From assembly GCA_965367295.1 (NCBI GenBank), contig CBDUHN010000025.1, forward strand, positions 1-48,674: a stretch of 48,674 bases of DNA. The letters run 5' to 3'. Made by a program: the position numbers and the translations under genes. The notes below the pieces were generated by a model. It ran no database searches. It was given only the letters and a program-made list of their open reading frames with translations, and was not told where the DNA came from. Below are positions 27,080 through 35,175 of this stretch, piece by piece (within the stretch, counting starts at the first letter, position 1; each line of letters opens with the position of its first letter). The stretch is from JAIVHA01 sp965367295 (lineage in GTDB: Bacteria; Pseudomonadota; Gammaproteobacteria; DSM-19610).

Positions 27080-28045
27080 ATGCCGAACCGTACCGACGAT
27101 ATCAAGGAACTGCACTGGCTCATGGACATGATCCAGAGCATCGACGCCGGGCTGGTGGTGCTCGACCGCGAATATGAAATTCACCTCTGGAACGGCTTCA
27201 TGGCCAATCACAGTGCCCTGTCGCCCACCCATACCGTCGGCAAAAAGCTGTTCGATCTGTTTCCGGAGATCCCACGCCGCTGGTTCCAGCACAAGCTCGA
27301 TTCCGTATTCATGCTCAAGGCGCGCTCCTTCATCACCTGGGAACAGCGCCCCTTTCTGCTGCACTTCAAGAATTACCGCCCCATCACCGGCATGGCGGAA
27401 TTCATGTACCAGAACATCACCCTGCTGCCATTGCTATCGGTGGACGGATCGGTGCAGCATGTCGGTATCATCATCTATGACGTCACCGATACGGCCATCA
27501 ACAAGCGCCAGCTGGAAAGTGCGAATACCCAGTTGGCGCAACTCAGTCGCACCGACCGGCTCACCGGCCTGTTCAACCGCGGCTATTGGGAGGAGCGGCT
27601 GCAGCAGGAGTTCGCCCGCTGCCGGCGTGGCGGCCAGGCCGGCAGCCTGCTGATGTTCGATATCGACCACTTCAAGAAGGTCAACGATACCTACGGCCAC
27701 CAGGCCGGTGATGAGGTCATCCGTACCTGCGCGCGCATCCTGCTCGACAGCATCCGTACCACCGACATCGCCGGCCGTTACGGTGGCGAGGAATTCGGCA
27801 TTATCCTGCCGGATACCTCCGCCAGTGACAGCCGCATACTTGCGGAGCGACTGCGTACCCGCATCCAGCAGTCAGCGGTGGAATTCGAGGGCCACACCAT
27901 TCCTTTTACCATCAGCCTCGGTCTCGCCGATTTCCATGCCGACATGCCCGACCATGCCGAGTGGATCAGCCACTCCGACCGGGCCCTCTACCAGGCCAAG
28001 GAAGGAGGCCGCAATCAGTCGGTGATCTTCCGCCCCGATCCGTAG
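27080..28045 (+). CDS. PAS-GGDEF diguanylate cyclase
   Basis: This 321-residue protein has a PAS-like sensor (about 15-140) and an active-type GGDEF domain with GGEEF at 235-239. It would make c-di-GMP from two GTP. The product-inhibition site RxxD (R226-TT-D229) sits exactly five residues before GGEEF, so feedback inhibition is expected. No membrane span is seen, so it is cytosolic. The ATG follows the REC-CheC stop after 1 bp. A dispersed repeat starts directly after its TAG. Confidence 0.93.
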   Translation: MPNRTDDIKELHWLMDMIQSIDAGLVVLDREYEIHLWNGFMANHSALSPTHTVGKKLFDLFPEIPRRWFQHKLDSVFMLKARSFITWEQRPFLLHFKNYRPITGMAEFMYQNITLLPLLSVDGSVQHVGIIIYDVTDTAINKRQLESANTQLAQLSRTDRLTGLFNRGYWEERLQQEFARCRRGGQAGSLLMFDIDHFKKVNDTYGHQAGDEVIRTCARILLDSIRTTDIAGRYGGEEFGIILPDTSASDSRILAERLRTRIQQSAVEFEGHTIPFTISLGLADFHADMPDHAEWISHSDRALYQAKEGGRNQSVIFRPDP

Positions 28046-28091
28046 CCACGGATGAACACGGATACAATCGAACAATACATCCACCCGGCGC

Positions 28092-28110
28092 AGGTGCGGA
28101 TTCATTCGCA
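28092..28110. repeat. REP-like palindromic repeat
   Basis: AGGTGCGGATTCATTCGCA matches the family core with one mismatch in the left arm. Confidence 0.6.
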
Positions 28111-28308
28111 TCGACCCGGACTACCCGACTGCTCACCCAACTGACGCCACGCCACCACACCCCATGACCGTAACGGGGTTCATTAAGAACCAGACATCCA
28201 TAGTAAAGCTCGCAGGGCAGCGAGATGACTTTATCTACAACCACAACGACGGGACGAGGAATATAGCGGGAACCCCTGCACCCGGTCTCAGTGCGGCTTG
28301 GGTGGTAA

Positions 28309-28329
28309 TGCGAATGAATTCGCACCTAC
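28309..28329. repeat. REP-like palindromic repeat
   Basis: TGCGAATGAATTCGCACC plus TAC is identical to the copy at 13274-13294 and lies in the same orientation. Confidence 0.75.
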
Positions 28330-28404
28330 AACCACCTGGAAGTTTTATGGCTTTGTGGTGAACACGGATTTTGCAGGTTCAGCCATGGCGCGGGACCGGC
28401 CGCA

Positions 28405-29067
28405 TCAGAACTTCTTCCTCAGCGTCATGGCCATACCCTGATGATCCATCTCCAGGCGCCCCAGAAAGGACATGCCCAGCAACACCTCGTCGGGTTGCGG
28501 GCCATCAATCACCACGGCATGCACCTGGTGCAGGCGGATATCCCCCACCTGTACCGAATCAAGCGTAACGGCATAGGCCCGTTCCGTACGCGACGCCGTG
28601 GCAACCCAGGTGACATCCCCCTCTACCCGGAAATCGATACCAAGGCGACGGGCCTGGGCACTGTTCATGGCAACGGTGGTGGCGCCGGTATCGACCAGGA
28701 ACGACACGGGCAGGCCGTTGATGCTGCCGGTGGTATTGAACATGCCACTTCGTCCACGCCAGATCTTTACTTCAGGCTGATGGGCAGGCCCGGCGGAAAT
28801 GGCATGCACCCGCCCGTCCAGCGCCAGCTCGATCAATTCATCGCCGACCTGGAAACGGGCCTGTTCGCTATCGGCCTGCACCAGTTCCACTCCTTCGGGG
28901 CTGCGCTCTCCGATGGACAATACACGACGGGTACCGTCGATCATCACCACCGCGCGGTCCTTGAACAGGGCCACCACATACAGCTTCGGTGTGTCCGCAG
29001 CGAGGTGGGCGGCATATCCAATTGCAAGGGCCAGCAGCCAGAACCGGAGAGTTGCTCGTTTCATCAT
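28405..29067 (-). CDS. Retropepsin-like aspartic protease, exported
   Basis: This 220-residue protein has an N-terminal signal or anchor segment (about 7-23). Its C-terminal clan AA aspartic protease domain has the catalytic D126-TGAT motif in FLVDTGATTVAM and a flap-like region after it. This matches the TIGR02281 family, single-domain retropepsin folds that would act as dimers in the periplasm. The N-terminal part (residues 28-95) is a small beta-rich domain. The substrate is unknown. It is probably monocistronic; a REP-like repeat lies just upstream at 29091. Confidence 0.87.
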   Translation of the reverse strand: MMKRATLRFWLLALAIGYAAHLAADTPKLYVVALFKDRAVVMIDGTRRVLSIGERSPEGVELVQADSEQARFQVGDELIELALDGRVHAISAGPAHQPEVKIWRGRSGMFNTTGSINGLPVSFLVDTGATTVAMNSAQARRLGIDFRVEGDVTWVATASRTERAYAVTLDSVQVGDIRLHQVHAVVIDGPQPDEVLLGMSFLGRLEMDHQGMAMTLRKKF

Positions 29068-29090
29068 CTTGTCATTAGTGGCCGCATGCT

Positions 29091-29108
29091 GTCCGAATGA
29101 ATCAGGAC
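29091..29108. repeat. REP-like palindromic repeat
   Basis: GTCCGAATGAATCAGGAC has the family core with one arm mismatch, between the HD-GYP and retropepsin genes. Confidence 0.5.
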
Positions 29109-29163
29109 TGGATTTCAGGGCGAAAGGCTCTCGACCATCATAGCCGAACCATCTCCCCCTGGC

Positions 29164-30525
29164 TCAAGCCTGCATACTGATGGTATCCAGCAATCGTCCC
29201 ATGGCCTGCTTCACCAGGCCACACACACCCTCATCAGCGGCGCAGCTCTTTTCGTAAAAGGCATTGAAGGCATGCAGCAGGTTTTTGATCTGCCAGCGCA
29301 ACTCGTTGAGCATCAGGTCGATATCGCTCAACTCGCCCAAGGCATGCTGGTCCTTTTCCGCCTTCAGGCCACTGAGCCAGGTCAGCAGTTCCTCACGCAC
29401 CACGCCCGAGGTTATGATCATGGCACGGGTATGTTCCAGCGAGCGCAGCAGGTCCTGACCGCGGGCCGTGGCGGAAACCGGTTCCAGTTCATCACTGAGC
29501 CCATCCAGTTCGGCAGCGATGCACTGCAGGGCACGGCCCCTCGCCTCCAGCCGACACACCAGCGCGGAAAAATCCCCATAGGGATTGATCTCGGAAGGCT
29601 GCAGGCCGGCGCGTTTGAGCAGTGCATCCATGGCCCGATAAATGGGGTAGGAGTAGGTATAGGCATTGATGCGCAGGCAGGGCAGCGCATCCATCATATT
29701 ACGGCCCACCCCTTCGAACTGTTTCATACGAATGGCCTGCAGGCTGTCCGCCAACCCCACCACCTGCCCCAACAGGCCCAGGTTACGCTCCGCCTTGCCG
29801 GTGGGATAGCCGGTGCCGTCGCAGCGCTCGTGGTGTTCGAGGATGGCATGCGCCACCTCCTCCGGGACCCCGGGCATGTTCTGCATCATGAGCTGACCCA
29901 CCACCACATGGCTCTGGATGGCACGCCACTCCGGGGCACTCAGCGGTCCCCGCTTGGAAAGAATGGCCGGATCGATATGCAGCAGCCCCAGGTCATGGCC
30001 CAGCCCGGCCAGGAAAGCGGAATGCACTCGCTCAGTATCCAGCCCCAGTTCACGCGCCAGCAGGGCCGCCAGCCAGGCCGAGAAGATGCTTTTCTCGAAA
30101 TCCGCCGGCATCTCGTGCTCGAGCACCGTCAGCTTCTGCAGCAGAATCGGCGGCAGATGGGCATGCCCGGTAAGTTCCTGCCAGAGCGGCTCCCCGTCCA
30201 GCGTTTTATGCATGGTCCGCAGGTCGGGGTATTTTTCAAACAGCCGGGCCGCGCTGTCACCCAGGCCGCCAGCATTAATCCCGTCGGCAATGGTGACCTG
30301 TTCCTCCAGGGGCTTGATCAGCTTGTGACGCAGGATCTGGTTGGCTACCCGGGTATCGATGCGCGCACCCTTGCGCACCAGCACCACGCCATGGACATTG
30401 CGGATATCGGCAGCGGATACCACTTCGCGGTCCTCATTGAGGCCGGCCAGGCGACTGGCGTAGAAATCCGCTTCCTCGTCGGTACTCCTGACTCCGGTTT
30501 CCGGTTCCTGCGCAATACCAGCCAC
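29164..30525 (-). CDS. HD-GYP domain protein, probable c-di-GMP phosphodiesterase
   Basis: This protein of about 453 residues has the HD dyad in AGLGHDLGLLHIDP and the GYP signature HHERCDGTGYP, both as in active c-di-GMP phosphodiesterases. The N-terminal 100 residues show no known sensor. The C-terminal 200 are helical. No membrane span is seen. The GTG at 30525, with AGGGGG 4 bases upstream, is preferred. The frame is open to 30816, but that part overlaps pgpA and looks noncoding. It follows pgpA by 113 bp on the same strand. Confidence 0.87.
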   Translation of the reverse strand: MAGIAQEPETGVRSTDEEADFYASRLAGLNEDREVVSAADIRNVHGVVLVRKGARIDTRVANQILRHKLIKPLEEQVTIADGINAGGLGDSAARLFEKYPDLRTMHKTLDGEPLWQELTGHAHLPPILLQKLTVLEHEMPADFEKSIFSAWLAALLARELGLDTERVHSAFLAGLGHDLGLLHIDPAILSKRGPLSAPEWRAIQSHVVVGQLMMQNMPGVPEEVAHAILEHHERCDGTGYPTGKAERNLGLLGQVVGLADSLQAIRMKQFEGVGRNMMDALPCLRINAYTYSYPIYRAMDALLKRAGLQPSEINPYGDFSALVCRLEARGRALQCIAAELDGLSDELEPVSATARGQDLLRSLEHTRAMIITSGVVREELLTWLSGLKAEKDQHALGELSDIDLMLNELRWQIKNLLHAFNAFYEKSCAADEGVCGLVKQAMGRLLDTISMQA

Positions 30526-30638
30526 GTGTCCCCCTGCGGCTTTCGCCCTGATGGTGTAATACGGGAAGTGCCCACGAAGGGGCATCTGGAGGCTTATCGG
30601 CCAACCGGCAGGCACCTTGATCCACAAACTAAATGTGG

Positions 30639-31124
30639 TTATAGAGCGGGGAACAGGACCTGTAACAGATACAGCGCCAGCGCGGCCCCGAGCCCGGCCA
30701 GCACATCGTCCAGCATAATGCCGAGCCCGCCCTGGACCCGGCGGTCCACCCAGCGGATCGGCCAGGGCTTGAGGATGTCGAACAGGCGGAACAGTACGAA
30801 ACCCGCCACCAGCCACGTCCAGCCAGCCGGTGCGGCGAACATGGTGACCAGGAAGCCAACCACCTCATCCCAGACGATACCCGGATGGTCATGGACACCC
30901 AGTTCACGCGCAGTACGGCCACACCAGTACACCCCGGCCAGCAGGGCCACCAGCAGGAAGCCGAGGTAGAAGGACAAGGGGCCGTGGGACAGCAGCAGAA
31001 ACAACGGCACCGCCGCCAGGGTGCCGAAGGTGCCAGGGGCCTTGGGCGCAAGGCCGGAGCCGAAACCGAAGGCCAGGAACTGGACCGGGTTGTGCAGCAG
31101 AGAAAAGAAACTGGGTGTATTCAT
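30639..31124 (-). CDS. pgpA: Phosphatidylglycerophosphatase A
   Basis: This 161-residue membrane phosphatase removes phosphate from phosphatidylglycerol phosphate. It shows FGSGLAPKAPGTFGT near the N-terminus, the conserved VWDEVVGF motif, and about four hydrophobic spans. Length fits E. coli PgpA (172). It starts 3 bp after the thiL stop, the usual nusB-thiL-pgpA order. Confidence 0.96.
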   Translation of the reverse strand: MNTPSFFSLLHNPVQFLAFGFGSGLAPKAPGTFGTLAAVPLFLLLSHGPLSFYLGFLLVALLAGVYWCGRTARELGVHDHPGIVWDEVVGFLVTMFAAPAGWTWLVAGFVLFRLFDILKPWPIRWVDRRVQGGLGIMLDDVLAGLGAALALYLLQVLFPAL

Positions 31125-31127
31125 GGT

Positions 31128-32084
31128 TCAGCGAAAATGGTCATAGCCCCTGTTTTCCATCCGGTACAGCCGACCATCCTCATGCCGGCAACGTAATGGC
31201 CCATTGGCCTCGATAACCCCGACCAGGGTCACTGGCACTGACAGCGAATCCAGCCGCTGCAACACCGTGTCCAGTTGTGCCGGTGGCACCGTCAGGCACA
31301 ATTCATAGTCATCACCACCGGCCAGGGGCAGCCGGTACCAGTCTGCATGTCCGGCACCACCAACCACGCGCATGAAATCCACGGAACGGGGTAAGCGGTC
31401 CACCTGGAGCTCGGCACCCACCCCACTGGCTGTGAGGATATGCCCGAAATCGGCCAGCAGGCCATCGGAGATATCGATCGCACTGCTCGCCAGCCCCCGC
31501 AGGGCCATTCCGGCCGCCACCCGCGGCACGGGCCGGTCGAGTCGCCAGCGCAGCCCGGCAGGGGCATCCGCCAGCTGTTGCAGTGCCAGCGCAGCATCGC
31601 CCAGGGTTCCGGTGACCAGCACCACATCCCCCGGCTGTGCGCCATCGCGGCGTAGCGCCTCACCACGGGGCACGAAACCCATGGCCTGCACGGTGATCGA
31701 AAGGGGGCCGCGGGTGGTATCACCGCCCACCAGTTGCACCGGATATAGATCCGCCAAGGCAAAAAACCCGCCGGCAAATGCCTGTAACCAGTCATGGTCG
31801 ATGGTCGGCAAGGTCAATGCCAGTGTCACCCAGGCAGGGCTTGCCCCCATCGCCGCCAGGTCGCTGAGATTGACCGCCAACGCCTTGTGACCGATGTTCT
31901 CCGCAGCGGTGTCGAGTGGGAAATGCACCCCTGCCACCAGGGTATCCACCGTCACCACCAGCTCATGCCCCTCTGGCACGGACAGCAATGCCGCATCATC
32001 GCCAACACCCAGCACCACATCATCCCGCGAGGCAGTGCCGCGGTGGAAATATTTGTCGATGAGGGTGAATTCGCTATCGGACAT
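31128..32084 (-). CDS. thiL: Thiamine-monophosphate kinase
   Basis: This 318-residue ThiL makes thiamine diphosphate from thiamine monophosphate and ATP. Seen are the N-terminal GVGDDAALL, the metal-binding VTVDTLVAGVHF, and VGGDTTRGPLSITVQ, with AIDISDGLLADFGHI in the second half. Its product is the cofactor of Dxs encoded nearby. It lies downstream of nusB, separated by 89 bp that hold a strong hairpin. Confidence 0.97.
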   Translation of the reverse strand: MSDSEFTLIDKYFHRGTASRDDVVLGVGDDAALLSVPEGHELVVTVDTLVAGVHFPLDTAAENIGHKALAVNLSDLAAMGASPAWVTLALTLPTIDHDWLQAFAGGFFALADLYPVQLVGGDTTRGPLSITVQAMGFVPRGEALRRDGAQPGDVVLVTGTLGDAALALQQLADAPAGLRWRLDRPVPRVAAGMALRGLASSAIDISDGLLADFGHILTASGVGAELQVDRLPRSVDFMRVVGGAGHADWYRLPLAGGDDYELCLTVPPAQLDTVLQRLDSLSVPVTLVGVIEANGPLRCRHEDGRLYRMENRGYDHFR

Positions 32085-32126
32085 GGAAATCCTGAAGGAT
32101 CGAGCTCTTATGTCTGCCTGGAAGAG

Positions 32127-32164
32127 ATATCGTTAGGTGCGAACTCATTCGCACCTAACGATAT
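32127..32164. repeat. Perfect 17-bp stem hairpin, REP family, between nusB and thiL
   Basis: ATATCGTTAGGTGCGAA, then CTCA, then the exact reverse complement. The inner part is the REP core GGTGCGAA/TTCGCACC seen elsewhere; the outer nine bases are extra pairing unique to this copy. No T-run follows, so it is not a standard terminator. It may alter mRNA stability or thiL/pgpA levels. Confidence 0.85.
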
Positions 32165-32173
32165 TCAGATGCA

Positions 32174-32665
32174 TCAGGGTTTCTTCGAAAACACTTCCGC
32201 GCCGCCGCTGCCATCCGGGTGCTCGACCGGCCGCAGGTTGCGCGCCGCCTTGTCCAACACGCCGTTGATGAACTTGTGGGCCTGTTCGGCACCGAACTTC
32301 TTGGCCAGGTTAACCGCCTCGTTGATCACGACCTTATAGGGGATATCCCAGCGCGCCTGCAGTTCGTAGCTGGCCAGGCGCAGCACGGCGCGCTCCACCG
32401 GATCGAGTTCGGTCCAGGCGATCTGCATGCTGTCCTGCAGACCCGACTCGATTTCATCGAGTCGGGCCGGCACCTGGTGCAACAGCTCCAGAAAATAGAC
32501 CTCATCGACCCCGGGATATTCTTCCGATTCGCGAAACTGCTGCTCGATCACCTTGAGATCCGTGCCGGACAGATCCCACTGATAGAGCGCCTGCAAGGCG
32601 AGACGTCGCGCCTTGGCGCGCGCCTGACTGGAAACCCTGTTGGCCTTGCCGGTACCACCACTCAT
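32174..32665 (-). CDS. nusB: Transcription antitermination factor NusB
   Basis: This 163-residue all-helical protein binds boxA with NusE in rRNA antitermination. It shows ARAKARRLALQALYQWDLSG at the N-terminus, VERAVLRLASYELQ in the middle and VVINEAVNLAKKFGAEQAHKFINGVLDKAAR at the C-terminus. The ATG at 32665 is chosen because upstream frame sequence overlaps ribH. It follows ribH by 4 bp. Confidence 0.97.
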   Translation of the reverse strand: MSGGTGKANRVSSQARAKARRLALQALYQWDLSGTDLKVIEQQFRESEEYPGVDEVYFLELLHQVPARLDEIESGLQDSMQIAWTELDPVERAVLRLASYELQARWDIPYKVVINEAVNLAKKFGAEQAHKFINGVLDKAARNLRPVEHPDGSGGAEVFSKKP

Positions 32666-32669
32666 AGGA

Positions 32670-33146
32670 TCAGCCTTCCAGCTTCGGCAGCAGGTTGACC
32701 ATTTCGATAATGGACAGGGTGGCTTCCACACCCTTGTTGCCGGCCTTGGTACCGGCACGCTCGATGGCCTGCTCGATGCTGTCCACGGTCAGCACCCCGA
32801 AGCCAACGGGGATATCATGCTGCAGGGAAACCTGCGCCAGACCCTTGGTGCATTCGCCAGCGACATATTCGAAGTGTGGCGTACCACCGCGGATCACCGC
32901 ACCGAGGGCGATGATGGCATCGTATTTCTTGCCGGCGGCCAGGCGCTGTGCAGCGATTGGCATTTCAAATGCGCCGGGCACGCGGATGATGTCAATGTCA
33001 CGCTCCTCGGCACCATGGCGTTTGAGGGTATCCAGCGCACCCGCCAGCAGGCTCTCCACGACAAAGCTGTTGAAGCGCGCCACCAGCACGGCGAAACGCT
33101 TATCGCGAATCACCAGATCACCTTCCATTACATTCATCTTGCTCAT
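32670..33146 (-). CDS. ribH: 6,7-dimethyl-8-ribityllumazine synthase
   Basis: This 158-residue lumazine synthase makes the riboflavin precursor from 3,4-dihydroxybutanone 4-phosphate and the ribitylamino-uracil. It shows VARFNSFVVESLL, the substrate loop VPGAFEMP, and GAVIRGGTPHFEYV with the catalytic His. The ATG at 33146 has AGGAAA 6 bases upstream. It lies downstream of ribB in the same rib operon. Confidence 0.97.
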   Translation of the reverse strand: MSKMNVMEGDLVIRDKRFAVLVARFNSFVVESLLAGALDTLKRHGAEERDIDIIRVPGAFEMPIAAQRLAAGKKYDAIIALGAVIRGGTPHFEYVAGECTKGLAQVSLQHDIPVGFGVLTVDSIEQAIERAGTKAGNKGVEATLSIIEMVNLLPKLEG

Positions 33147-33221
33147 TTGCGTTTCCTGTTTTCCGATTTCAATTTCTGCGTGCCGGGCAGACAAGGAGTC
33201 AGTACCGTTCCACTTCGGGCA

Positions 33222-34328
33222 TCACTCGGTGACGTAGTCCACCACTTGCAGACCAAAGCCACTGATGCCATGCAGATTCTTCGGTGCACTCAGCACCCGC
33301 ATCTGTGACACGCCCAGCTCGGCGAGGATCTGCGCACCGATACCATAGGTCCGCAGCTGTTCACCCGGTTCCGACTTGTGGGGTTCGGCGTCGGGGTGCC
33401 TGGCATGGAAGCGGACCCGCTGCAGCAGCGACTGGCTGCCCTCCGGCTTGCCCAGTACCACCACCACTCCCTTGCCTTCCCGGGCAATGCGCTGCATTAC
33501 AGCCCGCAGTGGCCAACCGGTATCTTCAAACCGGGCATCGAACAGATCGCCCAGTGTATTCTGCACATGCACCCGCACCAGGGTGGGCTCGTCGGGTGTG
33601 ATGTCCCCCATCACCAGCGCCAGGTGCAGATCCTTGTCGATGCTGTCCTGGAAGGACACCAGGCGAAACTCGCCCATCGGCGTAGGTAGTGGACATTCCG
33701 CCACCCGCTCCACCGTCTTTTCATTGGCAATACGGTAGTGGATCAGATCGGCGATGGTGCCGATCTTGATGCCATGCTCGGCGGCAAACACCTCCAGCTC
33801 GGGGCGCCGCGCCATGGTGCCGTCCTCGTTGAGGATCTCGACAATGGCCGCCGCCGGCTCCAGCCCGGCAATGCGCGCCAGGTCACAACCGGCTTCAGTG
33901 TGTCCGGCGCGGGTGAGCACACCGCCGGGCTGGGCCATGAGCGGGAAGATGTGGCCCGGCTGGACGATATCCTGCGGCCCGGCGTTGGGCAGCACCGCGG
34001 TACGCACCGTGTGCGCCCGGTCATAGGCGGAGATGCCGGTGGTCACCCCCTCCGCTGCCTCGATGGACAGGGTGAAGGCAGTGGAATGCTGTTCGCGATT
34101 GTCCGCCACCATCAGCGGCAGGCTGAGCTGCCGGCAGCGTTCCTTGGTCAGGGTCAGGCAGATCAGGCCCCGGCCGTAGCGGGCCATGAAATTGATATCC
34201 TCGGGACGCACCATGGAAGCCGCCATGATGAGATCGCCTTCGTTCTCGCGATCCTCGTCGTCCATGAGGATGACCATCCTGCCCAGACGAATATCCTCAA
34301 TGATTTCCTCGATCGTGTTCAGCGCCAT
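33222..34328 (-). CDS. ribB: 3,4-dihydroxy-2-butanone 4-phosphate synthase with degenerate GTP cyclohydrolase II domain
   Basis: The N-terminal domain (1 to about 205) is a complete RibB with DDEDRENEGDLIMAA and GHTEAGCDLARIAGLEP. The C-terminal domain (about 210-368) keeps the GTP cyclohydrolase II fold but lacks the zinc cysteines. Where RibA has SECLTGD and RCDCG, this protein has VQNTLGD and RFEDTG. GTP cyclohydrolase II activity is therefore unlikely, and a separate ribA should exist elsewhere. This matches the RibBX type described in Shewanella. FolE2 in this window cannot replace RibA because it makes a different product. Confidence 0.95.
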   Translation of the reverse strand: MALNTIEEIIEDIRLGRMVILMDDEDRENEGDLIMAASMVRPEDINFMARYGRGLICLTLTKERCRQLSLPLMVADNREQHSTAFTLSIEAAEGVTTGISAYDRAHTVRTAVLPNAGPQDIVQPGHIFPLMAQPGGVLTRAGHTEAGCDLARIAGLEPAAAIVEILNEDGTMARRPELEVFAAEHGIKIGTIADLIHYRIANEKTVERVAECPLPTPMGEFRLVSFQDSIDKDLHLALVMGDITPDEPTLVRVHVQNTLGDLFDARFEDTGWPLRAVMQRIAREGKGVVVVLGKPEGSQSLLQRVRFHARHPDAEPHKSEPGEQLRTYGIGAQILAELGVSQMRVLSAPKNLHGISGFGLQVVDYVTE

Positions 34329-34335
34329 ACGTTGT

Positions 34336-34998
34336 CTACCGATTCAAAAAGCCGTGTTCAGCCAGAAAGGCCATGTCGATGCCCTGGACATCGGGTTGTG
34401 CCGCCTGCTCGCCGAGCAGCAGCCGCTCCAGATAACGGGCGATGAGATCCACTTCCAGGTTCACACGTCGGCCAACCTGGAATCCAGCCAGCGTGGTTTC
34501 CGTCAGGGTATGCGGCACGATATTCAGTTCGAACCGGTTGCCCTGCACGGCATTCACTGTGAGACTGACGCCGTCGACACAGATGGAACCCTTGGCCGCG
34601 ATGTATTTCGCCAGTTCGTCCGGTGCGACGATGGTAAAGCGCACCGAACGCGCATCATCACGCCGTGACTGCACCTCGCCGACGCCGTCCACATGACCGC
34701 TGACCAGGTGACCACCGAGACGGGTGCTGGGCGTCAGCGCGCGCTCCAGGTTCACCTTCGTGCCCACCTTCCACTGGCCCAGCGAAGTGCACGACAGGGT
34801 CTCGCCGGACACATCCGCCCAGTAGCCATCACCGGGCAGTTCGATCACCGTCAGACACACGCCGCTGGTGGCGATGCTGTCCCCCAGTTTCACCTCTTCG
34901 AGGGACAGCTTGCCGCTGCGCACCCGCAGCCGTACATCACCGCCGCGCGGCTCCATGGCCGCGATCTCGCCGACGGCTTCTATGATCCCTGTAAACAT
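34336..34998 (-). CDS. ribE: Riboflavin synthase
   Basis: This 220-residue enzyme dismutates two lumazines to riboflavin. It has the usual two homologous barrels: MFTGIIEAVGEI at the start with GVCLTVIE in barrel 1, and GHVDGVGEV with GVSLTVNAV in barrel 2. Length is typical (about 213-220). It starts 177 bp after ribD and its stop is 7 bp before the ribB ATG. Confidence 0.96.
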   Translation of the reverse strand: MFTGIIEAVGEIAAMEPRGGDVRLRVRSGKLSLEEVKLGDSIATSGVCLTVIELPGDGYWADVSGETLSCTSLGQWKVGTKVNLERALTPSTRLGGHLVSGHVDGVGEVQSRRDDARSVRFTIVAPDELAKYIAAKGSICVDGVSLTVNAVQGNRFELNIVPHTLTETTLAGFQVGRRVNLEVDLIARYLERLLLGEQAAQPDVQGIDMAFLAEHGFLNR

Positions 34999-35175
34999 AC
35001 TTTCTGCTCTGTAGCTCTCTAGTCACACCGATGATGCAAAGGGTGCCCAGTACCTCATGGAGAAAATCCAGGATACCTCCGCTCCGCGAGGGAGAGGGGA
35101 CGTGCTATCCACCCGGGCGAATATCGAATAACCCTGATGCGGCTTTCCTCGCGCCCTCAGCGCCGTTGCGGTTCA
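34999..35175. other. Gap between ribD and ribE
   Basis: No gene and no FMN riboswitch pattern is visible. The CTCCGCGAGGGAG at about 35085-35097 can form a weak hairpin. I see nothing else of note. Confidence 0.4.

Larger units (their letters stand above)
28046..28404. other. Noncoding island with repeats
   Basis: No credible gene is present in these 359 bases. It holds CCACGGATGAACACGGATA at 28046, two REP-like cores (28092 and 28309) and CTTTGTGGTGAACACGG at 28351. The order matches that of the gap at 13223-13354 but with longer spacing. It separates the convergent GGDEF and retropepsin genes. Confidence 0.6.

Noticed and set aside
29272..30969. Long plus-strand open frame of 565 codons
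   Set aside because: It is antisense to the HD-GYP and pgpA genes, shows no family motifs, and is explained by GC-rich codon third positions. The same applies to the long antisense frames at 9155-10687, 14954-16120, 19235-20626 and 36907-38121.
34999..35175. FMN riboswitch upstream of rib genes
   Set aside because: I looked for the conserved RFN stems on the minus strand in this gap and upstream of ribB and ribD and saw no match.
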